Source: an uncultured Lachnospiraceae bacterium
GTDB taxonomy: Bacteria; Bacillota; Clostridia; Lachnospirales; Lachnospiraceae
Reading direction: 5' to 3'
Length of the DNA stretch: 10,810 bases
Assembly: GCA_910579225.1 (NCBI GenBank)
Contig: CAJTTI010000049.1
Location: 1-10,810, forward strand
Of the stretch, positions 1 to 5,660 are shown in pieces. Numbering within the stretch: position 1 is the stretch's first letter; each line of letters opens with the position of its first letter. The notes beneath the pieces are model-generated. The model made no database searches. It was not told where the DNA came from and saw nothing but the letters and a program-made list of their open reading frames with translations. Both the position numbers and the translations under genes were made by a program.

Positions 1-43
1 ATTTCCGGTCCTTTGTACTGTGACTGATAAAAATACCATTCAT
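1..43 (-). CDS. Probable TIR-domain protein, 5' end only (runs off window)
   Basis: An ATG at 43-41 opens a frame that stays open to the window edge. Its 14 readable residues are MNGIFISHSTKDRK. The pattern hydrophobic-F-I-S-H-S-x-x-D is the classic start (beta-A strand and box 1) of bacterial TIR domains, which in defence systems often cleave NAD+ or make cyclic ADP-ribose-type signals. A purine-rich AAAGGA lies about 10 bases before the ATG. The gene begins 14 bases after the stop of the methylase-like gene on the same strand, so the two are very likely co-transcribed. Only the first strand is visible, so the catalytic Glu, the rest of the fold and any fused domain cannot be judged. A TIR-like (MTH538-type) domain is an alternative. 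Confidence 0.6.
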   Translation of the reverse strand, partial: MNGIFISHSTKDRK

Positions 44-57
44 AATCTGTCCGTCCT

Positions 58-1836
58 TTATAATTGTATTTTTTTTAACAAGCTTTCTCTGTCTGATGTA
101 AATTTTCGCCGTATCTCTTTCATGGAGGTCCGGTATTCCTGATAAACCTGCCGAAACTGCTCCTGCAGCTTTTGGGCATCTTCATAATAAGGGATCTGCA
201 GCCCGCTTAAATTGGTCTTATTGTAAATCTTGATGGTCGTTCCTGACTGAATGCTGTCCAAAGCTTCCCGTCCCTTCCGTGAAGTCAAAAACTCATATAA
301 AACGTAGGAACTGTACTTCTTTGGATCCACCCGGATCCGTGTAAGATTCCCGCTCAGAAAGGCCTTTGGCATATCTGGTTCCACCATGCAGATTTTCAGG
401 ACGGAGCCTTTGGATGTTATGATAATGTCCCCCTCCTGAATCCCGAATTTCTCTTCCCAGTCCCGGGATTTTGCCCGCAGTCTGGAATGTTCCGGAAACG
501 TGATCCCTCCGTCTTTCAGATCACGGATGTTCAGCCAGTAGTGGGTGGCCTGCTGAGAATAGATTTCTTCCTCTTTTTTTGTAATCTGGGCTCCCCGCAT
601 GATCGTGGCAACGGTCTTTAGGGCTATGGTCTTTTGGACTTTATCACCGGTATGTTTCCAGCAAAGATAGAGAAACGGATTCCAAGAAAATTCCTTTTCT
701 TCGATTTCTTTTAAAGAAATCACCACCGAAAATCCGGCGTGCTCTTCCAGATTTTCATATGCTCTTTGCAGTCTGGCCGTCATTTCCTCTGTTATCTCAT
801 AAAGTCTGCCGCCTTTTCGCTTTTTTTCTTCCAGTTCCGCCATAAAAACCCGGCCCTGATATTTTGCAGGTTTCTGCTTATTGAGGACCAGAAGCTCAAA
901 TCCGGTATGAATCGAGACATACAGATTGGCCGGCAGTGTGATGACCGCCTCCAGCCAGTCCCTCTGGGTCAGGATTGCCCGGATTTCCTTTTCCCGCTGT
1001 CTTACCAGGGCACCCTTGGTAACCACAATCACAGCCTTCCCCCGGTCATTGACCCGCTCCAGAATCTTCTGAATGGAAACCCACTCCGTATACATCTTTT
1101 CCTGGCTGCCCATCAAAAGGTCTCTGTCACCTACAAAAATACTTTCATTTTTTCCCTTGGGCAGATCAGCAAGGACCAGATCATAACGGTCTTCTAATTC
1201 CCCTGCCCCCGTTTCTAAAATGTCATGCTGAAATACCTTCGGATTGTTGATTCCATGGCAGAACATGCGGATCTGCACAATATCGCAGTATAGTTTTCTC
1301 TGCTCCTCGCAGACCATGTGCCGGATCCCGTCGTCCCCGGACCGCCGGTCGAACATCGTAAGGCCGGTGCCCCCAAGTCCGGCGCACAGCTCCGCCATGG
1401 AAGAAGTCCCCGGGTTGAGCGGAAGTACGGTCAGCAGCCGGTTGACGCTCTTCGGCGTAAACTGCAGGCCGTCCAGCTCCGTCGGAAGTTCCTCTAAAAC
1501 GGTCAGAATTTTTTCCAGATCTTCCAGACTTTGTATGAACTTCTGCAGTACCTGGTTCAGATCCCGGACAAGCGCTGCACACTTCTTATCCCTGGAAATC
1601 TCTTTCCATGCGATGCTCCCTTCCAGATCATCAGCCGCCCGCTTCAGTTTATACCCTGCTATCTCCTCAAAAATATTCCCAAGTCTTCTGAGATCTTCTG
1701 TTGTTTCCAAGGTCTTTTCATATTCTGTATGATCCAGATAAGCGACAAAGGCCAGATAGAGAATCATCAAAAAACTCTGCTCCCTGGAAACCCGGGTTCT
1801 TAATTTACCCCATATATCTTTCATGTACTTTTCCAT
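58..1836 (-). CDS. HsdM-like N6-adenine methylase fold fused to HsdS-like target-recognition domain; catalytic motif degenerate
   Basis: 592 residues. The start ATG has AGGTGG six bases upstream. Residues 1-120 are a helical N-terminal region. Residues 125-325 match the HsdM core in order: FTP (126-128), a motif-I-like AELCAGLGGTGL (148-159) in place of DPACGTGG, an acidic CEEQ (176-179), HDIL (204-207), and the late core around GKAVIVVTKGAL and LEAVITLPANLY. At motif IV, where active enzymes have NPPF or NPPY, this protein has DLPK (224-227), so adenine methylation is unlikely. Residues 400-592 resemble one HsdS half: a recognition domain, then GLQIPYYEDAQKLQEQF and a long helix, as in HsdS conserved regions. 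No HsdR gene is seen. The next gene, 14 bases downstream, looks like a TIR protein. I infer a DNA-sensing or recognition role in defence rather than modification. Confidence 0.82.
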   Translation of the reverse strand: MEKYMKDIWGKLRTRVSREQSFLMILYLAFVAYLDHTEYEKTLETTEDLRRLGNIFEEIAGYKLKRAADDLEGSIAWKEISRDKKCAALVRDLNQVLQKFIQSLEDLEKILTVLEELPTELDGLQFTPKSVNRLLTVLPLNPGTSSMAELCAGLGGTGLTMFDRRSGDDGIRHMVCEEQRKLYCDIVQIRMFCHGINNPKVFQHDILETGAGELEDRYDLVLADLPKGKNESIFVGDRDLLMGSQEKMYTEWVSIQKILERVNDRGKAVIVVTKGALVRQREKEIRAILTQRDWLEAVITLPANLYVSIHTGFELLVLNKQKPAKYQGRVFMAELEEKKRKGGRLYEITEEMTARLQRAYENLEEHAGFSVVISLKEIEEKEFSWNPFLYLCWKHTGDKVQKTIALKTVATIMRGAQITKKEEEIYSQQATHYWLNIRDLKDGGITFPEHSRLRAKSRDWEEKFGIQEGDIIITSKGSVLKICMVEPDMPKAFLSGNLTRIRVDPKKYSSYVLYEFLTSRKGREALDSIQSGTTIKIYNKTNLSGLQIPYYEDAQKLQEQFRQVYQEYRTSMKEIRRKFTSDRESLLKKIQL

Positions 1837-1882
1837 AATTTACCACCTACATAAACCTTATCATATATTCACGGAAAAATAA

Positions 1883-1902
1883 ATAGGAATAATTATACCT
1901 AT
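1883..1902 (-). promoter_or_regulatory. Candidate promoter -10 inside a 20-bp near-palindrome upstream of the methylase-like gene
   Basis: The minus strand carries a perfect TATAAT at 1897-1892, about 55 bases upstream of the methylase-like start codon. It sits within an almost perfect palindrome, ATAGGAATAATTATACCTAT on the plus strand, with 9 of 10 arm positions paired. No good -35 lies at 16-18 bases. The symmetry over the -10 suggests a repressor or other regulator site, but no matching regulator gene is visible nearby. The region is AT-rich, so part of the symmetry could be chance. Confidence 0.4.
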
Positions 1903-2018
1903 ACTTCTTTTACAGGAAGTACATTCATGGATCAAACCATGAAAACATAATTCTGAAGTGAGTACATCCCCATATGAATTGAAATTCCTGCAGATTGACA
2001 GCTGGTTCCTGAGCCTGT

Positions 2019-2104
2019 TTCGTGAAAGTTTAGCAAAAGTTGTTTGAAAACCTGTTCCTTGCGGTACCCGCCGGGAGTCATTCGTGAGCGTTTGGCAAAA
2101 GCTG
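2019..2104. repeat. Imperfect 24-bp direct repeat (two copies, 62 bp apart)
   Basis: Copy one at 2019-2042 and copy two at 2081-2104 agree at 20 of 24 positions, sharing TTCGTGA, GTTT and GCAAAAG blocks. Similarity does not extend clearly beyond the 24 bases. The 62-base period is not a multiple of three. It may be a scar of local duplication or a pair of protein-binding sites upstream of the Rpn fragment. Confidence 0.45.
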
Positions 2105-2195
2105 CAAATATGATTTTACCGGAAGAAGGCGAAAAATATAGTAGCCTGTTGGTATGAAATATGGCAAAGTACTGATAAAAGCAGGAGGTATGGCC

Positions 2196-2666
2196 ATGAA
2201 TCCCCCAAAGAACCGTGAAAACAGCATTACCCGTTATTATATTGCAGAAGAAAATTTAGCAGGCAGGGTAAAGGAACGAAAAGCAGATTATGATTTGATG
2301 GCGGCTGTTATGATTTGTCTTGGAAAAGAAGAGGACTCCGCTACAGATTTATTAAAACTGCTGAATGTGCTTCTGTCCACGGAGACCGGTTCACAGGATA
2401 AGTGTCAGATCTTGGAGGAAAATTTTCATATCAGAATGACTCAGACATTGGAAAGGGAGGTGTCGCTTATGTGTAATTTAAGTAAAGGCGTGGAAGAAAA
2501 AGGGATTCAGAAAGGAATCCAGAAAGGCCTCGATAAAGGAATCACAGCTATGATATTGACTTTAAAAGAGTTACAAATATCGAGTGATATTATTTTGGAA
2601 CAAATCCGTGAGAAATTTGACTTGACAGAAGAAACAGCAAAAATATATTTAAAAAAAGTAAACTAA
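2196..2666 (+). pseudogene. C-terminal fragment of an Rpn-family PD-(D/E)XK nuclease/transposase
   Basis: 156 residues from the ATG at 2196, which is preceded by AGGAGG with a 7-base spacer; an in-frame ATG at 2154 lacks such a site. The protein matches the tail of Rpn-like recombination-promoting nucleases (transposase_31 type). It has a helical middle part, the MCNLSKG segment, and the repeated lysine-glycine block EKGIQKGIQKGLDKGI, followed by a short helical tail ending at a natural stop. Full members are usually about 300 residues, with a PD-(D/E)XK nuclease domain first; that domain is absent here and I could not find it in other frames upstream. The good ribosome-binding site means a short protein might still be made. 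It is the only clear plus-strand gene in the window, next to the candidate defence gene. Confidence 0.65.
2499..2546 (+). repeat. Four 12-bp tandem units encoding K-G-[IL]-x repeats
   Basis: Four successive 12-base units, each beginning AAAGG, encode KGIQ, KGIQ, KGLD and KGIT within the Rpn-family fragment. Such codon-level repeats are typical of the C-terminal helix of this family and may expand or contract by slippage. Confidence 0.7.
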
Positions 2667-2692
2667 ACATTGCAGGGCAGAGCATGAAAAAG

Positions 2693-2730
2693 GAAAAACC
2701 GTAAATGCCCCACAGCCTTTACGGTTTTTC
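2693..2730. terminator. Bidirectional rho-independent terminator
   Basis: A perfect 13-bp inverted repeat, GAAAAACCGTAAA at 2693-2705 and TTTACGGTTTTTC at 2718-2730, encloses a 12-base loop. The A and T runs at the stem edges give a U-tract in either direction. It lies between convergent genes, the Rpn fragment ending at 2666 and the lipoprotein gene ending at 2739, so it can serve both. Confidence 0.88.
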
Positions 2731-2738
2731 TCAGTCCT

Positions 2739-3287
2739 TTATTCTACTTTAACTATACAGATCTGGGTCGCCTTCCATCCGCTTTCGGAAGAGCTCCCCC
2801 AGACCATTACCGTCTGATTGGATTTCAGGTCTGCCGCCGTTGCCTCTGACATCTCACTTATGTCCCCTCCATCATAGATCGTCTGTATGGCAAACAGCGT
2901 ATCTTCATCATAAGTAACCGAAACTTTGTTAAATTCCGCGTCATCTTCACCGCTGGAACTTATCATGAGTGTTCCACCGTCATCCAGTTCTTCGGTGATC
3001 GCTTCCACTAGTGTGAACTGCCCGTCCTTCAGATCCCTGACGTCTCCTTGCAGATCGTAATCGTCGTCCGTCCACTGGTCGGATGCAGGTGTTTCTTCAT
3101 CGCCGTTTGATCCCGCCGGCTCTGAATCTTCTTCCTTTGGTTCATCCCCAAGGGCCGGGTCCCCGGCTTCTTCCTGCTGTGCCCCGGTACCGGATTCCTC
3201 TTTGGTATCTCCACAGGCGCAGGTCATAAGCCCCAGGACACACAGCAGCCCCGACAGCAGAATCCTTTTTGTTACTCTGTTTCTCAT
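2739..3287 (-). CDS. Acidic lipoprotein of unknown function
   Basis: 182 residues from the ATG at 3287. A GTG nine bases earlier is in frame but forms part of the ribosome-binding site (AGAGGTG, six bases before the ATG), so the ATG is preferred. The N-terminus is a lipoprotein signal: MRNRVTKR, a hydrophobic stretch, then LMTCACGD, with lipidation most likely on Cys25 (after Ala) or on Cys23. Residues 27-75 are a low-complexity linker rich in Glu, Asp, Gly and Ser, as in many Firmicute surface lipoproteins. The C-terminal 100 residues alternate beta-like segments (GQFTLVEAI, FNKVSVTYDEDT, NQTVMVWGSS, ATQICIVKV), suggesting a small beta-barrel of the DUF5666-like kind; this resemblance is an impression only. 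It lies downstream of scrA on the same strand with no strong terminator between, but appears to have its own promoter. Confidence 0.8.
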   Translation of the reverse strand: MRNRVTKRILLSGLLCVLGLMTCACGDTKEESGTGAQQEEAGDPALGDEPKEEDSEPAGSNGDEETPASDQWTDDDYDLQGDVRDLKDGQFTLVEAITEELDDGGTLMISSSGEDDAEFNKVSVTYDEDTLFAIQTIYDGGDISEMSEATAADLKSNQTVMVWGSSSESGWKATQICIVKVE

Positions 3288-3356
3288 CCTCTTCACCTCT
3301 TCTGATCAATTTCAAACCCGCAGTGGGTTCCTCTTCCATCTGCCGATTTTTTACTG

Positions 3357-3365
3357 ATTTTACCA
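3357..3365 (-). promoter_or_regulatory. Candidate extended -10 element for the lipoprotein gene
   Basis: The minus strand reads TGGTAAAAT, fitting an extended -10 (TGnTATAAT) with one mismatch, about 70 bases upstream of the lipoprotein ATG. No convincing -35 is seen, which extended -10 promoters tolerate. Between it and the gene is a small 5-bp hairpin (AACCC 3315-3319, GGGTT 3325-3329) without a U-run. Confidence 0.35.
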
Positions 3366-3458
3366 GAACTGTCTCTAAGTAACCTCTAAAAGATATGAAG
3401 AAATGCTTAAGATTCGCTGTCCACGCCGCTGCAAGAATGTGCCTGTAAGTCACATTTG

Positions 3459-5336
3459 TCACTGTACTGTAAGAATCTTATCCAGCGCCTTCGCCTCCCC
3501 GGTTTTCACGATCTCCACCTGCTCCGGCTCGGAGACCAGGACCGCCGTCGTCAGATCATAGCCCGCCGCCCGGATCGCTGCCATGTCGAATTCCAGAAGT
3601 TTTTCTCCGGCTCTTACCTTATCCCCGGATTCTTTCAGCGCTTTAAAATGCTCTCCGTTCAGCTCCACCGTATTGATTCCCACATGAATCAGAATCTCGA
3701 TCCCGTCCTGACTCATAAGGCCGATGGCGTGTCTGGTGTCAAAAAACATGGAGATCTCCCCGTCAAAGGGTGCGACCACCTCGCCTTTTACGGGCACAAT
3801 TCCAACCCCTTTTCCAAGGGCGCCGGAAGCAAAGGTTGCATCCGGAATCTCGTTATAGGGAATCACGGTTCCTTCCACCGGAGCATAGACACATCCTGCC
3901 TCTGTCTCCACCGCAGGTGAAGCTTTCTGCTCGGACGCCCCCTTTTTCTCCGCCGGCGCATCCTTATATCCCAATACCCAGGTCAGAGCAAAGGCCACAC
4001 CTGCTGAGATCAGGAACATGATCATATAATTGACCGGATCATGCAGACAGAGCAGCAACCCGAAGATCCCGGTCACACCGGTTCCTGTAGCCCCAAGGCC
4101 CACGATGGATGCGTACAGAGCTCCTGCCGCACCGCCCACAGCGCCGCAGATAAACGGCCGGAAAAACCGAAGATTTACACCGAAGATAGCCGGTTCTGTA
4201 ATGCCCATAAAGCAGGACAATGCCGACGGAACCGCCATGGATTTGGTCTTCTGATTTTTCGTCTTTAATGCAACTGCCAGCGTAGCTGCTCCCTGTGCAA
4301 TGTTTGCAGCCGATGCCAGCGGCAGCCAGTAGGTCACCCCATAGAGCCCCAGCTGTCCCACGTCAATGACCGTGTACATATGATGCACGCCCGCCACAAC
4401 CGTCAGAGAGTACAGTCCGCCCATGATCAGACTTCCGATTCCAAAAGGCAGCGTGATCAGCTGCTGTACTCCGCCGATAATGCCGTTTTCAATGGTGACA
4501 AATACCGGACCGATGATGGAATAAGTGAGATAACCTGTTGCAAACACACTGACCAGAGGCGTTACGAACAGATCAAACATGGCCGGCACAATCTTATGCA
4601 GCTTTTTCTCGATAAGACACATGACAAACACGGCGATGATCACCGGGATCACGTGTCCCTGATAGCCGACCAGATCCACCTGGTACAGACCGAACCAGAC
4701 ACTCTGGGTCTTCTGCACCCCTTCTGTAGCTACCGTCCATGCATTCTGCAGATCCGGATGGATCATCAGCATACCGATCACGGCTCCCAGATACGGATTT
4801 CCGCCGAATACCTTCGCCGCACTGTAGGCGATCAGGATCGGGAGAAAGACATAGGCCGTGTTGGAAAACAGATTCGCAAACACAAAGACCGAACTGGATG
4901 TGTCGATATTCACAAATCCATTGTTGACCATAAAATTCAGCGCTTCCATGATTCCCATGAGAAAACCGCTGGCGACGATGGCCGGAATAATCGGCACAAA
5001 GATATCGCCCAACGTCTTGATCGCCCTCTTGTAGATGGGCTGTTTGGCCGCTGCCGCTGCCTTTGCATCCTCTTTGCTGGCGGCAGATAATCCGGAGATG
5101 GCCAGAAACTCATCGTATACCTTATTGACCGTTCCGGTCCCCAGGATGATCTGAAGCTGTCCGGAGGCGCTGAAGACGCCCTTTACTCCGTCGATCTCTT
5201 CCACCGCTTTTGCATCACACTTGTCGTTGTCCACAAGTACCAGGCGAAGCCTTGTGGCACAGTGAGCGGCCGATACGAGATTTTCTTTTCTGCCTACTTT
5301 TTCGTAGATCTCTTCTGCTGTTTTTCTGTAATCCAT
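3459..5336 (-). CDS. scrA: Sucrose-specific PTS enzyme IIBCA (scrA)
   Basis: A 625-residue membrane transporter that takes up sucrose and phosphorylates it to sucrose-6-phosphate. The EIIB domain is residues 1-80, with phospho-acceptor Cys26 in SAAHCATRLR. EIIC spans about 105-455, with many membrane helices and the family motif GITEPAIFG (378-386). After an Ala/Glu/Lys linker comes a Crr-type EIIA domain (482-620), with His536 and the active-site His551 in ILIHVGINTVELNG. The fused IIA means no separate glucose-type IIA is needed. The start has GAAGGAGAG about eight bases upstream. Substrate is inferred from the neighbouring sucrose-6-phosphate hydrolase and LacI regulator; by sequence alone another member of the glucoside/trehalose PTS group would be possible. 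It lies 324 bases downstream of scrB and is probably in its transcript. Confidence 0.9.
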   Translation of the reverse strand: MDYRKTAEEIYEKVGRKENLVSAAHCATRLRLVLVDNDKCDAKAVEEIDGVKGVFSASGQLQIILGTGTVNKVYDEFLAISGLSAASKEDAKAAAAAKQPIYKRAIKTLGDIFVPIIPAIVASGFLMGIMEALNFMVNNGFVNIDTSSSVFVFANLFSNTAYVFLPILIAYSAAKVFGGNPYLGAVIGMLMIHPDLQNAWTVATEGVQKTQSVWFGLYQVDLVGYQGHVIPVIIAVFVMCLIEKKLHKIVPAMFDLFVTPLVSVFATGYLTYSIIGPVFVTIENGIIGGVQQLITLPFGIGSLIMGGLYSLTVVAGVHHMYTVIDVGQLGLYGVTYWLPLASAANIAQGAATLAVALKTKNQKTKSMAVPSALSCFMGITEPAIFGVNLRFFRPFICGAVGGAAGALYASIVGLGATGTGVTGIFGLLLCLHDPVNYMIMFLISAGVAFALTWVLGYKDAPAEKKGASEQKASPAVETEAGCVYAPVEGTVIPYNEIPDATFASGALGKGVGIVPVKGEVVAPFDGEISMFFDTRHAIGLMSQDGIEILIHVGINTVELNGEHFKALKESGDKVRAGEKLLEFDMAAIRAAGYDLTTAVLVSEPEQVEIVKTGEAKALDKILTVQ

Positions 5337-5421
5337 ACTCTTTCTCTCCTTCTTTTATTCCCTCGGACAATGAACCGGGTCCCCCGGCTGCACGGACATC
5401 AGATCCGTACAGTCTCGCCTT

Positions 5422-5567
5422 CTGTGCCATTTACTTACGGCAAAAGGACCTGCCTGGATTTCCATCTGCTGCATCGGCTTCATCCGGCGCTGCTGTATCG
5501 TCCCATACAGCCGTAGCATATGCCAAATATATGTTCTGCTTTGTTTTCCAGAACAAAAATGGCACAG
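5422..5567. repeat. 146-bp inverted-repeat unit with two inner hairpins
   Basis: Perfect 11-bp terminal inverted repeats enclose 124 bases that contain two further perfect 7-bp hairpins, with 6- and 10-base loops. Read as scrB-scrA mRNA it would fold into a multi-branch element. A miniature transposon was considered, but no target-site duplication is visible. Confidence 0.4.
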
Positions 5568-5583
5568 GCCACCAAAAGTTCAT
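5431..5583 (-). CDS. Possible 50-residue small ORF in the scrB-scrA gap
   Basis: An ATG at 5583 opens 50 codons beginning MNFWWPVPFLFW and ending GRSFCRK before TAA at 5433-5431. The ribosome-binding site is poor. A second frame from ATG 5590 (MSYELLVACAIFVLENKAEH...) gives 36 residues in the same DNA. I recognise neither. They may be non-coding, or remains of a degraded gene. Confidence 0.15.
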   Translation of the reverse strand: MNFWWPVPFLFWKTKQNIYLAYATAVWDDTAAPDEADAADGNPGRSFCRK

Positions 5584-5615
5584 AGCTCATTGTCTGCATC
5601 AGGGTTGTTGACCTT

Positions 5616-5645
5616 CTATATCATATAAACCGGAACAACCGGCAT
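5616..5645 (-). CDS. Nine-residue micro-ORF MPVVPVYMI after scrB
   Basis: Just 15 bases beyond the scrB stop is an ATG with AGGTGGAGG six bases upstream, as good a ribosome-binding site as any real gene here. The frame reads MPVVPVYMI and stops at TAG. It could be a leader-type peptide coupling scrB to scrA expression, or the stump of a former gene. Confidence 0.3.
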   Translation of the reverse strand: MPVVPVYMI

Positions 5646-5660
5646 ATATTTCCTCCACCT

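Larger units (their letters stand above)
1837..2195. other. Intergenic region between methylase-like gene and Rpn fragment
   Basis: This 359-base stretch holds divergent start regions. It includes the methylase-like gene's ribosome-binding site and the 1883-1902 palindrome. There is a 7-bp perfect inverted repeat, TTCATGG at 1924-1930 and CCATGAA at 1937-1943, with a 6-base loop and no T-run. There is also the imperfect direct repeat at 2019-2104. Short open stretches between about 2010 and 2150 have no convincing start or homology. They could be eroded 5' sequence of the Rpn-type gene, but I cannot show that. Confidence 0.5.
5337..5660 (-). other. Long structured gap between scrB and scrA
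   Basis: This 324-base gap has no ScrR operator copy and no strong promoter. It holds three inverted repeats: CTGTGCCATTT/AAATGGCACAG (5422-5432 with 5557-5567), GCTGTAT/ATACAGC (5492-5498 with 5505-5511) and TGTTCTG/CAGAACA (5532-5538 with 5549-5555). The last two nest within the first, giving a possible branched RNA. It also holds a 9-codon micro-ORF just after scrB and two short overlapping frames. It could be an intercistronic regulatory RNA, an RNA-processing region or the scar of a lost gene. Confidence 0.5.

Noticed and set aside
1924..1943. Terminator hairpin TTCATGG/CCATGAA
   Set aside because: Short AT-rich stem without a T-run on either side and no gene ending into it.
2019..2104. 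CRISPR-like repeat
   Set aside because: Only two imperfect copies with one 38-base spacer and no array or cas genes.
3408..3480. Terminator after scrA from TAAGATTC/GAATCTTA
   Set aside because: The 8-bp arms are about 57 bases apart, one arm lies in the scrA coding end, and no U-run follows.
4380..5090. Plus-strand open frame opposite scrA
   Set aside because: Rich in His, Asp and Arg as expected from the reverse complement of a membrane protein gene; no start signal or homology.
5215..5430. 71-codon minus-strand frame spanning the scrA start
   Set aside because: It overlaps the scrA start and first 40 codons in another frame, has no good ribosome-binding site and no recognisable content.
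5422..5567. Miniature transposable element (MITE)
   Set aside because: The 11-bp terminal inverted repeats are suggestive, but no target-site duplication is visible; kept only as an inverted-repeat structure.
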